A DNA stretch of 64,000 nucleotides from Fervidobacterium_A thailandense (GCF_041505935.1 NZ_CP140110.1); one strand, 5' to 3'; counted from the first letter of the stretch, positions 49,621-58,350 are shown. The notes: generated by a model not told the origin, from the sequence alone. Made by a program: numbers and translations.

Positions 49621-50340
49621 TTACTTGGCACACACCAGTGGTCGAATCTTTTCCAAAGTCTTCGGACCTATCCCCTTCACGTTCAGTAATTCGTCAACAC
49701 TTTTGAAGGGCCCGTTTTCGGTTCTGTACCTTATTATCTCCGCCGCCTTGGTAGGTCCGATTCCGGGAAGTTTCTCAAGCTCGGAAACTGTGGCGGTGTT
49801 GATGTTGAGGAGTTGGCTTCCATAATTTGTGGTGTTATTCTGATTGTACGATGTCATCTCTTCCTTTTTCGTAGTTGTCGTTTCAGTTACAACCTGTCCA
49901 CCTTGGTTTGTCTGTTCTACACTCACACCACTTACCTTTATCCTGTTCTTGAGCTTTTCGTAGGTTTTCGGGCCAATGCCGGGAACGTTCATCAGGTCTT
50001 CTGGTCGTTTGAAAGGCTGCAACTTTCGGTACTCCACGATCGCCTTCGCCTTTGAAGGTCCTATGCCCGGTAGTGTTTCCAACTCTTCTTGTGTGGCAAG
50101 ATTTATATCAAGTACCGAGTCCGCGTACTTTCGTTCGATGCTTTTCTCTTGCTTATTCTCCGTCTCTTCTCTTTTCATGGAACCCCATCCGAGGTTGTTT
50201 CGAAGCCTCGGCTGGAAGACGATGCCAAAAATGACGATAAGAACGGCGAAGATAGCCAGAAAAAATTTTTCGTTGCGCTGAGGTTCCTGTACACTTGCCA
50301 CGGTTGGTGTACGTAACCCCCTATCCCAGACACACGTCAA
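49621..50340 (-). CDS. comEA: ComEA-like DNA-binding protein with two helix-hairpin-helix modules
   Basis: Up to 239 residues. One N-terminal membrane segment (FFLAIFAVLIVIFGIVF), then two ComEA-type modules: DINLATQEELETLPGIGPSKAKAIVEYR near 78 and LNINTATVSELEKLPGIGPTKAAEIIRYR near 175, separated by a T/Q/N-rich linker. Each ends in a second GIGPKT hairpin. ComEA binds incoming DNA in transformation. One module is usual. The start is unsure: TTG at 50340 overlaps the previous stop (TTGA) but the ribosome site is too near; GTG at 50301 is an alternative. Confidence 0.85.
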   Translation of the reverse strand: MTCVWDRGLRTPTVASVQEPQRNEKFFLAIFAVLIVIFGIVFQPRLRNNLGWGSMKREETENKQEKSIERKYADSVLDINLATQEELETLPGIGPSKAKAIVEYRKLQPFKRPEDLMNVPGIGPKTYEKLKNRIKVSGVSVEQTNQGGQVVTETTTTKKEEMTSYNQNNTTNYGSQLLNINTATVSELEKLPGIGPTKAAEIIRYRTENGPFKSVDELLNVKGIGPKTLEKIRPLVCAK

Positions 50341-51311
50341 TCTCCTATTTTAGAGACCGAGGCACCGGAGACGTTCGCGTATTTGGAAAGCTCCGACCAA
50401 TCTTGGGAGTAGTAGAAGCTTCGAGCCTGGGCTTCGGTTCTGAATACACCCATGCACAAAATCAGACCTTCGCTCGTTGAGACACTGAAGGCACTAATTC
50501 CAAACGTTCGGAGGTTCACAACGGATTTGAAAACCTCTTTCGAATCCTTAATCGGTTTTGTTTTAACCGTATATATCCCGACACTTGGGTTGAGGTCCGG
50601 AGCGATGTTCTTCGTGCAAGCTAAATGGTACTTACCACCGACTTGATCTATGACGTAATTTGTCGTCATTTTCGCAAGCTTCAACGCCGTTTCGCCGTCG
50701 ACAACGTAGAGGTAAAGTTTCGTGCTCGGTAAGTTCTCCGCCATGCGGGAGAGCAGGAGGTTGTAGTCAAACTTCGTCAGCCCTTTGAGATAGCGGTTCT
50801 CCTCAACTTCTTCTGATTTTTCCGTAACCTCTCCATCACCTGGTTGTTGCGGTTGGGCTTGTGCGGGTTGAGTCGGCTGTTCCGTTTGTGTTGGTTGTTT
50901 TGCCAATTCCACCTCTGTTGAGTTGGTCGCGGCTGTTGTTCCCTCATCCAGCGGAACGATGGTCAACCCCTCATCCGGTACTCTTGTGGTTGTTCCGCCG
51001 ACCGGATTTTGAGATACCGCCGTGTCGGTACTTTCCGGCTCCTCCGTTGACGAAGGCTTGATGTCGGGCTTGATGTAATATAAAGTCTCCGTAGCCGTTC
51101 GTACCACCTCTTCGATGGGAGGCTGCTGTACGGGGGTCGATTCTTTGATCGTGACTTCAACCTGGCTCTTTTGAAACTTCAAGTACACAGCGTAAAGTAA
51201 CAAAGATAAGGTCGTTAACGAAAGTGCCACGATGACTACGGATATTACTTTCAAATCAAAATCCGTTATCTCCTTCCACTTTCGCGAACCTATGGGTACT
51301 CTTTTCTTCAC
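50337..51311 (-). CDS. Membrane-anchored protein with P/T-rich linker, unknown
   Basis: 324 residues: basic N-terminus, a membrane segment (VISVVIVALSLTTLSLLLYAVYL), about 110 residues rich in P, T, E and Q (for example TQTEQPTQPAQAQPQQPG), and a C-terminal domain of about 140 residues. Part of it (GVFRTEAQARSFYYSQDW) has the look of a SPOR peptidoglycan-binding fold, but this is weak. GTG start at 51311 lacks a strong ribosome site. It lies between an M42 peptidase gene and comEA. Function unknown. Confidence 0.65.
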   Translation of the reverse strand: MKKRVPIGSRKWKEITDFDLKVISVVIVALSLTTLSLLLYAVYLKFQKSQVEVTIKESTPVQQPPIEEVVRTATETLYYIKPDIKPSSTEEPESTDTAVSQNPVGGTTTRVPDEGLTIVPLDEGTTAATNSTEVELAKQPTQTEQPTQPAQAQPQQPGDGEVTEKSEEVEENRYLKGLTKFDYNLLLSRMAENLPSTKLYLYVVDGETALKLAKMTTNYVIDQVGGKYHLACTKNIAPDLNPSVGIYTVKTKPIKDSKEVFKSVVNLRTFGISAFSVSTSEGLILCMGVFRTEAQARSFYYSQDWSELSKYANVSGASVSKIGD

Positions 51312-51354
51312 GTGAGCATCCCACCATGCTTAACAGCTTTTACTACTCCTTTTG

Positions 51355-52371
51355 CTACCCCAGTCCTTCCTCGCAGTACTTCACCGTCAGTTCAATCGTC
51401 GCCTCGACATCCCTTTTGTCGACCATCTCGCTTGGAGTGTGGATGTACCTTGTCGGGATCGAAAGCGTTGCACTCGGAATTCCGGACTTGGTCGCTTGGT
51501 AACCGGCCGCGTCCGTCCCACCGTAGATAAGCACTTCCATTTGATGTGGGATATTGTGCTTCTCCGCAAGCTCCTTGAACTTTTCAAGAATCCTCCTGTT
51601 ACTGATGGAGTAGGCATCTTTTACCTTTAAACACGTGCCTTTTCCGAGAGCCATCGGTACGCGTTTGAGACCTTTCGGTGTGTCCCCAACACCTGTCACG
51701 TCGATGGCGATCGCCACATCCGGCTCGATATCGTAACCGGCGACGTGCGCACCGATGAGCCCGACTTCCTCTTGAACTGCGAACACTCCGAAGACGGTAT
51801 GCTTCGGATTCGACAACTTCTTAAAGACCTCGACGATAACGGCGCAACCGATCCTGTCGTCCATCGATTTGCTTACCATAAAGTCACCGAAGCTGTAAAA
51901 GTAGCTATCGAACGTCCCAAACGTGCCGATGGGGCACAGCTTTTCCGCCTCTTCCCTGCTTCTGGCACCGATGTCCACAAAGAGTTTCTCAAACGACATC
52001 TTTTGGATATTTCCTTGAAGTTCTTCCGACGTTTCACCCTCTATGCCCACGATTCCAAGAACGTTTCCAAAGCGCAACCGGTTCTGGAAGACCGTGTAAG
52101 GGGAAACACCGCCGACCCTATCTATCTTCAAAAATCCACGATCGTCGATGTTCGTGACAACGACACCGATTTCATCCATGTGTGCATCGAGGAGGATTTT
52201 CTTTCCACTCGTTCCATTTTTCCAAACGATGAGGTTCCCCAGCTTATCGACCCTGTAGCCGTCTATGTGACCTTCGAGTTCCTCGAGGATTGCCCGCCTG
52301 ATTTCTTCCTCCCTACCACTCGGACTGCTAACTTCGGTGAGTTTTTTTACAAGTCCCTCAAGCGTCCCCAC
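51355..52371 (-). CDS. M42-family aminopeptidase (TET/endoglucanase-M-like)
   Basis: About 338 residues. Metal ligands in the expected order: ILLDAHMDEIG, VSKSMDDRIG, AVQEEVGLIGAH (catalytic Glu), AIDVTG and RYIHTPSEM. The family forms large tetrahedral aminopeptidases that finish peptide breakdown. GTG at 52371 has GGAGG 8 nt upstream; the frame continues back to 52506 without support. Likely first gene of the operon with comEA. Confidence 0.92.
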   Translation of the reverse strand: MGTLEGLVKKLTEVSSPSGREEEIRRAILEELEGHIDGYRVDKLGNLIVWKNGTSGKKILLDAHMDEIGVVVTNIDDRGFLKIDRVGGVSPYTVFQNRLRFGNVLGIVGIEGETSEELQGNIQKMSFEKLFVDIGARSREEAEKLCPIGTFGTFDSYFYSFGDFMVSKSMDDRIGCAVIVEVFKKLSNPKHTVFGVFAVQEEVGLIGAHVAGYDIEPDVAIAIDVTGVGDTPKGLKRVPMALGKGTCLKVKDAYSISNRRILEKFKELAEKHNIPHQMEVLIYGGTDAAGYQATKSGIPSATLSIPTRYIHTPSEMVDKRDVEATIELTVKYCEEGLG

Positions 52372-52413
52372 GATGGACACCTCCATTTCCAATTGGATGG
52401 TGATTACAAAATC

Positions 52414-52422
52414 ATTATACCA
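52414..52422 (-). promoter_or_regulatory. Extended -10 promoter of the M42-comEA operon
   Basis: TGG-TATAAT on the minus strand at 52422-52414; TTGCTT 18 nt further upstream is a possible -35. Confidence 0.6.
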
Positions 52423-52534
52423 CAACGCATGTTTCGAAAGCAACAACTTTCGTCCGCAGGCAACGTGTGTTAACCAATTCGCCGACTCAGAAAACAAAAA
52501 ATACAAATAACGTCAACACAACTGAACGTGAACG

Positions 52535-52543
52535 TGGTATAAT
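52535..52543 (+). promoter_or_regulatory. Extended -10 promoter of the radical SAM/rlmN operon
   Basis: TGG-TATAAT at 52535-52543, 61 nt before the first gene. Confidence 0.55.
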
Positions 52544-52603
52544 TTCACTTGTGGAAAATGGGAAAAGTATAGAATTTTGTTGGGTCGAGGTGTTTGAGTA
52601 AAG

Positions 52604-53494
52604 ATGATGGGACTCGATGTTCTCAGAGAATGCACTCTCTGTCCGCGTATGTGTAGGGTTGACAGGACCAAGCAAGTTGGTGTATGTACTGTCGGTTATC
52701 TCCCGAAGTTATCGAACATTGTGCTACACAAAGGTGAGGAACCACCCATATCCGGTGAAACTGGAGCCGCGGCTGTGTTCTTCACCGGGTGCCAAATGAA
52801 ATGCATCTACTGTCAAAACATGGGCTTTTCGCAAAGGGGTGTTGGGTTCGAGATTACGCTTGAAGAACTTGCGTGTGCGTTTTTGAAGTCCCAGCAAGCC
52901 GGTGCGAAGACGCTGGATCTGGTTACCCCGACACCGCACGTGCCTTGGATAATTCAAGCACTCGAGATTGCGAGGGAACGTGGTTTTTCCCTACCGGTTG
53001 TTTACAATACATCAAGTTACGAGCGAATCGAAACACTGCGCGCACTCGAAGGCTACGTTGATATATATCTGGCCGATATAAGGTACACCGACGATCGTTT
53101 CGGTCAAATCTACTCCAAGGTACCAGATTATTGGACGGTTGCCCAAGAGGCTGTGAAGGAAATGTACCGGCAAGTGGGACCGTTTGACGAGGAGCGGATG
53201 AAAGGATTGATAATCAGGATCCTCGTGTTACCCAACAACGTGAGTGGACACGAAAGGGCTTTAGAGTTCATAGCTGAGCTTGACAATAGAATTCCCGTTG
53301 CGTTGATGTCCCAGTACATACCGCACTTTGGTGCGCGTAATGATCCTCTCATAGGGCGTAAGATAACGAAAGAAGAATACGAGAGCGCACTTGATAAACT
53401 GATCGAGCTTGGACTCGACGGTTGGATGCAGCTTGACGAGAAGGAACGCCTCACAACACTTCCCATCGATTGGAGAACACCATGTGGAGTGTGA
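52604..53494 (+). CDS. Radical SAM protein, PflX/COG1313-like
   Basis: 296 residues. An N-terminal cysteine cluster (RECTLCPRMCRVDRTKQVGVC) precedes the radical SAM motif CQMKCIYC near residue 65 in GAAAVFFTGCQMKCIYCQN. LVTPTPHVPWIIQALE and VDIYLADIRYTDDRFGQIYSKV are typical of the PflX group, homologues of glycyl-radical activases of unknown target. ATG at 52604 or 52607. It overlaps the next radical SAM gene by 13 nt. Confidence 0.85.
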   Translation: MMGLDVLRECTLCPRMCRVDRTKQVGVCTVGYLPKLSNIVLHKGEEPPISGETGAAAVFFTGCQMKCIYCQNMGFSQRGVGFEITLEELACAFLKSQQAGAKTLDLVTPTPHVPWIIQALEIARERGFSLPVVYNTSSYERIETLRALEGYVDIYLADIRYTDDRFGQIYSKVPDYWTVAQEAVKEMYRQVGPFDEERMKGLIIRILVLPNNVSGHERALEFIAELDNRIPVALMSQYIPHFGARNDPLIGRKITKEEYESALDKLIELGLDGWMQLDEKERLTTLPIDWRTPCGV

Positions 53495-54315
53495 GGGAAA
53501 CGAAAGCTTGCATCCGTATTGATCCGTCCGCAACACTTCCTGTGACGGTTACGCGCGGTTGCGGACTGAATTGTCCACACTGTGGTGGGCACTATCTAAA
53601 GCACATGGTACACGTTGACGAGATGGAAAAGTACCTTGATACGTATCGCTCGTTCTTAATCAGTGGAGGGATGGATCGCGAGGGGAGGATCCCGTTCGAG
53701 CCGTACTTGGATAAGCTGAGGCGGTTGAAAGTCGAACACGGGTTGTCGTACAACTTCCACGTGGGATTTCCCAAGCGCCCTCCCTACGAACTCGATGAAG
53801 TTGCGGATGTTGTGAGCTTTGATTTTTTTGCCGATCCCGAGGTCCTGTGGTCGATTTACGGGCTTCGGAGAACACCAGAGGACATACTCGATGCCATCTT
53901 ACCTTTGAAGGTGATCAAAGTCCCACACGTGACCGTGGGAATCGCGTGCGGAGTGATAACGCACGAGTACAAAGCGTTGGAGATTCTTTCGCAGCACTTT
54001 CCGTACGTTGTGATAAACGTCTTTGTTCCAACGGCCGGTACGACATTTTCGAAGTGCTCTCCACCACACGTTGACGAGGTCGCTGGACTCTTCGAGTTTG
54101 CAAGGTCAAGGTTTGACGACGTCTTTCTGGGCTGCATGCATCCGAGGGGCACGTACAGATTGGAGCTACAGGAACGGGTCTTGAACGTGGCAACTGGGAT
54201 CGTCAAATCAATCGACCGGGAGTACGACTTTTCCGGCTGTTGTGCGTTGTGGTTTTTACCCCGGAACTCCTCCGGGACAAGGTACAAAAGCGAATCGATT
54301 AAGCAGAACTTGTGA
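53482..54315 (+). CDS. Radical SAM protein, biotin-synthase-like, unknown substrate
   Basis: About 277 residues. The cluster motif CGLNCPHC near residue 28 is followed by GGHYLKHMVHVDEMEKYL, then SGGMDREGRIPFEPYLDKL, NFHVGF and VIGIACGVITHEY-like blocks of a TIM barrel; two closing cysteines (FSGCCALWF) lie near 258. The layout resembles uncharacterised BioB homologues (COG1856 type). ATG at 53482 with GGAG 6 nt upstream. Translational overlap with the PflX-like gene suggests a joint task. Confidence 0.75.
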   Translation: MWSVRETKACIRIDPSATLPVTVTRGCGLNCPHCGGHYLKHMVHVDEMEKYLDTYRSFLISGGMDREGRIPFEPYLDKLRRLKVEHGLSYNFHVGFPKRPPYELDEVADVVSFDFFADPEVLWSIYGLRRTPEDILDAILPLKVIKVPHVTVGIACGVITHEYKALEILSQHFPYVVINVFVPTAGTTFSKCSPPHVDEVAGLFEFARSRFDDVFLGCMHPRGTYRLELQERVLNVATGIVKSIDREYDFSGCCALWFLPRNSSGTRYKSESIKQNL

Positions 54316-54329
54316 GGGAGGAAAGAAAA

Positions 54330-55400
54330 GTGAGCGTGAAGAGAAACTTACTGAACTACCAATACGAGGAACTCGTCGAGCAATTCGGAATTCTGGGACT
54401 TGAAAGGTATCGTGTGGATCAGGTGTACGATTGGGTGTTTAAAAAAAAGGTTTTCGACTTCTCGGCTATGACGAACCTTTCGAAGGAGCATCGAAGGTTA
54501 CTTTCCGAAAACTTCGATGTGTTGATTCCAAAACTACTTGATATGCAGGTCTCGGCTATCGACAAAACCACGAAGTTTCTCTGGGAACTTTCGGATGGAA
54601 AAACTATAGAATCTGTACTGCTCTTCCACCCCGACCGGGTAACCGCGTGCATTTCAACGCAAGTTGGTTGTCCTGTGAAATGCGTATTCTGCGCCACCGG
54701 TCAAAGTGGCTACGACAGGAATCTGTCAGCTGGTGAGATCGTTGCCCAAGTACTCGCCATGGAGTTGCACCGCAAGGTCAACATCGGGAACATCGTGTTC
54801 ATGGGCATGGGAGAGCCACTGCTCAATTACGAAGAAGTCGTTAAGAGTGTCAGGATACTCCACAATCCGAAGGGAAAAGGTATCAGTATGCGCAGGATCA
54901 CTATCTCGACAGTTGGGATACCGGAAAAGATAGTTCAGCTTGCGCACGATCTACCCGAGGTTAAGCTCGCAATTTCCTTGCACGCTCCGACGAACTATAA
55001 ACGTGATCAGCTCGTCCCGTTGAACAAGAAGTACAGTGTTGAGGAGATCATCCACGCGGTGAAGGAGTACCAGCGCATCACAAAGAACAGGGTTACTTTC
55101 GAGTACGTCTTGATACGCGAATTCAACGATTTTGCTGACGATGCCGAAAAGCTCGCGGAACTTCTGAGGGGAATCGGTGCTTACGTTAACCTGATTCCGA
55201 TAAATCCGGTACAGAGTACCGGTTCCATCATCTTGGAGAGACCGCAACACTGGGCGTTGGAGAGGTTCAAGGAGATTCTTGAGAAACACAATGTGGAATG
55301 TGAAATCAGACGTGAAAAGGGTACCGACATCGATGCGGCATGTGGTCAGCTAAGAAGAAGACATCTGTTGAACGCTGGAAAAGTGGAACGAAAGGTTTGA
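54330..55400 (+). CDS. rlmN: 23S rRNA/tRNA (adenine-2-C)-methyltransferase RlmN
   Basis: About 356 residues. Radical SAM motif CPVKCVFCATG near 117; GMGEPLLNYEEV; RITISTVGIPEKI; and the methyl-carrying cysteine in DIDAACGQLRRR at the C-terminus. It methylates C2 of A2503 in 23S rRNA and A37 of some tRNAs. GTG at 54330 is chosen with GGAGG 8 nt upstream; the frame starts at 54312, over the previous stop. Confidence 0.96.
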   Translation: MSVKRNLLNYQYEELVEQFGILGLERYRVDQVYDWVFKKKVFDFSAMTNLSKEHRRLLSENFDVLIPKLLDMQVSAIDKTTKFLWELSDGKTIESVLLFHPDRVTACISTQVGCPVKCVFCATGQSGYDRNLSAGEIVAQVLAMELHRKVNIGNIVFMGMGEPLLNYEEVVKSVRILHNPKGKGISMRRITISTVGIPEKIVQLAHDLPEVKLAISLHAPTNYKRDQLVPLNKKYSVEEIIHAVKEYQRITKNRVTFEYVLIREFNDFADDAEKLAELLRGIGAYVNLIPINPVQSTGSIILERPQHWALERFKEILEKHNVECEIRREKGTDIDAACGQLRRRHLLNAGKVERKV

Positions 55401-55424
55401 TGGTACTCTGCGGGGAGTGGTAAC

Positions 55425-56207
55425 GTGATCGACCTGCGTGGTAGGAGGAAGGAGAAAAGAAAACGTGGCATGCTACGCGTTGTACTTTGGATACCATTGT
55501 CTGTACTCATAATCTGCGGTGCTGCCGCGCTTGGCGGTTTAACTTTTTATTGGACCATGATATTCAAAGCGCGTACGGAAACGGTGAAGTTGGAAAACGT
55601 TGTCGACATGGACGTTCAGGAAGCCGTGCGGAAGCTGACGGCAGAAGGTTTTATAGTGAAAGTTGAAGGGGGTACTGGTAAGGTCATCCGGATGGATCCG
55701 ACAGCTGGTACGCGTGTTAAACGAGGCAGAACGATAAAGCTGTACACCGAACAAGTTCGCATCAAGTCCATCATCCTTCCGAATTTCAAAGGTGCTTGGT
55801 ACAAGAGTGTTCAGGATATCCTTCGCGATGTGGGTGTTGAAACGATCGTCCAGGAGGTAAACGAAGGTACGTTCAAGGGAATAGTGGTATCCACAAGTCC
55901 CACGCCGGGCTCCAAAGTTGTTAGCGGTGATAGAGTAAAACTCTTCGTGAGCTCGGGGATTCGTATCAACATCCCAGGACCGGTTGAAGAGGAAGCCACG
56001 ACCGAAGCCGGACCGGTGGAAATCATCCCGCCGGAGGTCGGTGCCGAGGTCGGTAAGACCCCTGTGACTTACGATCCACTCGAAAACGTGCCATCCGTTT
56101 CACCAAGTGCGTCGGAGGAAAATTCAACACCACAGGTTCCGTCCGAGGAGATTACTCCAAAAACGAGTACCGAGGACACCAACACACTTCAGGGGGGACA
56201 ATTCTAA
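55425..56207 (+). CDS. Membrane protein with two PASTA domains, no kinase domain
   Basis: 260 residues: basic N-terminus, one membrane segment (LRVVLWIPLSVLIICGAAALGGLTFYW), two PASTA repeats (about 52-108, with MDVQEAVRKLTAEGFIVKV; and about 112-180, with GAWYKSVQDILRDVGVETIVQEV ... STSPTPGSKVVSGDRVKLFVSSG), then a P/S/T/E-rich tail. PASTA domains bind peptidoglycan fragments. The gene sits between rlmN and rsgA, where Firmicutes have the PASTA kinase PrkC, but no kinase domain is present. GTG start with GGGGAG 7 nt upstream. Confidence 0.88.
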   Translation: MIDLRGRRKEKRKRGMLRVVLWIPLSVLIICGAAALGGLTFYWTMIFKARTETVKLENVVDMDVQEAVRKLTAEGFIVKVEGGTGKVIRMDPTAGTRVKRGRTIKLYTEQVRIKSIILPNFKGAWYKSVQDILRDVGVETIVQEVNEGTFKGIVVSTSPTPGSKVVSGDRVKLFVSSGIRINIPGPVEEEATTEAGPVEIIPPEVGAEVGKTPVTYDPLENVPSVSPSASEENSTPQVPSEEITPKTSTEDTNTLQGGQF

Positions 56208-56209
56208 AG

Positions 56210-57097
56210 ATGACAAGTAAACGTCGATTAGGAGTTGTTCTGCGCTTCTATTCCAACCTCCTGGTTGTCGAAGACCTGGAGACAGGGAAACAGTACCTCT
56301 GTAAGTTGAGGGGGAAATTTAAAAAACAAGGCATCCGCCCCATTACGGGTGATACCGTCGAGTTTACACCCATACACGGTGATGAGGGTGTTGTCGAGAA
56401 CATACTCCACAGAAGAAGCGAATTGAAAAAGCCCAGTGTGGCGAACGTTGACCAAGTCATTGTTGTAACGACGCTGCGCAAACCGGAAGTTCCCCTGGAA
56501 ATACTCGACAGGTTCATTGTACTTGTTGAACGCGAAAAACTCCCGCTTGTTCTTGTCTTGAACAAAATAGATCTGCTCGAAAGGGATGAAATCACCGAGT
56601 TTGAGAAGATCTATGGGAATCTCTATCCGCTCGTTAAGACAAGTGCGGTAACAAAGGAAGGCATTTCCGAACTCAAGGAGTATCTGCAAGGGAAGATTTC
56701 GGTGTTCGCGGGCATGTCTGGTGTTGGAAAGAGTAGTTTATTGAACGCGATAGATGAGAATTTGAAACTGCGCACCGGGGAGATTTCGGAAAAACTCGAA
56801 CGCGGAAGGCACACAACGACGACAGCCCAGCTTTTAAGGGTACGCGACGGCGGATGGGTGGTTGATACACCAGGTTTTGCAAGTTTGGAGCTCGAAGGGA
56901 TCGAACCTGAGGAACTGAGGTACCTGTTCATCGAATTCGAAAACGATAAATGCTTTTTCCCAGATTGCGTGCACCTTGACGAGCCGGAATGTTTCGTTAA
57001 AATGCAGGTTATGAAAGGTAAACTCCCAAGGAGTAGGTACGAAAGCTACGTGAAGATGCTTAAGGAGATCCAGGAAAAGGCATTCAGAAAGCCTTGA
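56210..57097 (+). CDS. rsgA: Ribosome small-subunit-dependent GTPase RsgA (YjeQ)
   Basis: 295 residues with the circularly permuted GTPase order: OB-fold N-terminus, VLNKIDLLERD (G4) first, then VFAGMSGVGKSSLLNAI (G1) and VVDTPGFASLELEG (G3), ending with the zinc cluster CFFPDCVHLDEPECFVK. It aids late 30S maturation. ATG start 2 nt after the PASTA gene. A strong terminator follows. Confidence 0.96.
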   Translation: MTSKRRLGVVLRFYSNLLVVEDLETGKQYLCKLRGKFKKQGIRPITGDTVEFTPIHGDEGVVENILHRRSELKKPSVANVDQVIVVTTLRKPEVPLEILDRFIVLVEREKLPLVLVLNKIDLLERDEITEFEKIYGNLYPLVKTSAVTKEGISELKEYLQGKISVFAGMSGVGKSSLLNAIDENLKLRTGEISEKLERGRHTTTTAQLLRVRDGGWVVDTPGFASLELEGIEPEELRYLFIEFENDKCFFPDCVHLDEPECFVKMQVMKGKLPRSRYESYVKMLKEIQEKAFRKP

Positions 57098-57122
57098 AGT
57101 TTTGGTAGCACTAACGCAAGGA

Positions 57123-58346
57123 TTAGAATTCCTCGCCGAGGGCGAGGAATTTTTTGAACAGTTTTGTCAGCTTCAACTGCAACGACGTGCTGATGACCGA
57201 CGGCATTTCGAAATCCACAAAGCCTTGCTCCATAGCTTCCATGTAAACGGCCTCCAGCCTCTCAACCATCGCGTTCATCGACCAGTGTTTCTCCACGTAC
57301 AATTTTCCCTTTTCCGATAGTTCATCCCTTTTCGAAAGGGCCTGAAAGATGGCGTGGTAGAATTCTTCCTCGTTCACCCCCGTTGTCAATGCACCCTCCC
57401 CGTTGCGTAAGACGTTGGCAACACCTTTGTAAGCTATGGCGACAACAGGTGTACCACTTGCGAGCGCCTCAAGCACAACAAGCCCCTGGGTTTCCGTCAA
57501 CGAAGCGAAAACAAAAAGGTCCGATGCTTTGTAAAAATCTGCTATTTCCTTGTGGGGTACGTATCCGGTGAAGACTACACGCTCTTCGAGCCCAGTGCGT
57601 TCGAAGAATTCTTCGAGGGATTTTCTTTCCGGACCATCCCCCACAAGCATGAACCAGACGCGTTGTTCCTCCCTCATCACGCGTGCAACCACGTTGCAGA
57701 GGAAGTCCAAATTTTTCTCCTTAGCCAACCTTCCGGCGTACATTAGTAGTATCGCATCTTTCGGGATACCGTACTCGCCACGTACATCGCGTGTTGCGGG
57801 TTTCGAAAATTCCGTTGTGTCGATGCCGGTTGGTATCACCTCGATTGGTCGTTCAACACCGTACCTTTGAAGCTCGGTCTTGATTTCCGGTGTTGGTGCG
57901 ATCACCACGTTCACTTTGTTGCAAAACCACTTCGAAAACTCCTCTACAGTCTTGCGATCCGGTGTGAACGGTGGTGGAACGTAATGGCGGTACTCCGTTA
58001 GTAAAGTGTGATATGTGTGAACGTGAGGCAATCTCATCTCACGTTGCACCTTCAGTGCCCTGATACCGAGTGCGAGTGGATCGTGACTGTGTATCAACTC
58101 GATCCCCTTTTCCTGCGCGAACTCGAGTATCTTTAGATGGTTGGCGAAGACAACCTTGTGTTGTTTTTCGAAAGGAAAAGTTATTCCCGGAACGGTCAAA
58201 ACGTCGGGATCATCGTCCGGTTTGACGGGAGCCACTATGTAAACTCTATGTCCCCTCATTTCGAGGTACTTCTTCGACAGATATATCGACGTCGCCACGC
58301 CGTTAATTTGTGGTAAGTACGTGTCCGAGACCATCAGTATGCGCAC
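57123..58346 (-). CDS. Glycosyltransferase family 4 (diacylglycerol glucosyltransferase-like)
   Basis: About 407 residues. MRILMVSDTYLPQINGVATSI is the GT4 N-terminus; IPTGIDTTEF, YAGRLAKEKNLDFLCNVV, LVGDGPERKSLEEF, and the C-terminal ASLTETQGLVVLEALASGTPVVAI carry the donor-binding ExxxxxxxE motif. Similarity is to enzymes that add a sugar to diacylglycerol or phosphatidylinositol. The GTG at 58346, with GGGAAG 7 nt upstream, is preferred over 58361, which overlaps the MMPL gene. Acceptor not proven. Confidence 0.88.
   Translation of the reverse strand: MRILMVSDTYLPQINGVATSIYLSKKYLEMRGHRVYIVAPVKPDDDPDVLTVPGITFPFEKQHKVVFANHLKILEFAQEKGIELIHSHDPLALGIRALKVQREMRLPHVHTYHTLLTEYRHYVPPPFTPDRKTVEEFSKWFCNKVNVVIAPTPEIKTELQRYGVERPIEVIPTGIDTTEFSKPATRDVRGEYGIPKDAILLMYAGRLAKEKNLDFLCNVVARVMREEQRVWFMLVGDGPERKSLEEFFERTGLEERVVFTGYVPHKEIADFYKASDLFVFASLTETQGLVVLEALASGTPVVAIAYKGVANVLRNGEGALTTGVNEEEFYHAIFQALSKRDELSEKGKLYVEKHWSMNAMVERLEAVYMEAMEQGFVDFEMPSVISTSLQLKLTKLFKKFLALGEEF
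57127..57155 (+). terminator. Intrinsic terminator of rsgA, overlapping a convergent coding end
   Basis: A perfect 11-bp stem AATTCCTCGCC / GGCGAGGAATT (57127-57137 with 57141-57151), a GAG loop, and five T. The hairpin lies inside the last codons (ALGEEF) of the convergent glycosyltransferase gene. Confidence 0.9.
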
Positions 58347-58350
58347 ACTA

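Noticed and set aside
49616..49628. Short palindrome CCAAGT-T-ACTTGG between convergent genes
   Set aside because: Only 6-bp arms with one unpaired base and no T-run; too weak for a terminator.
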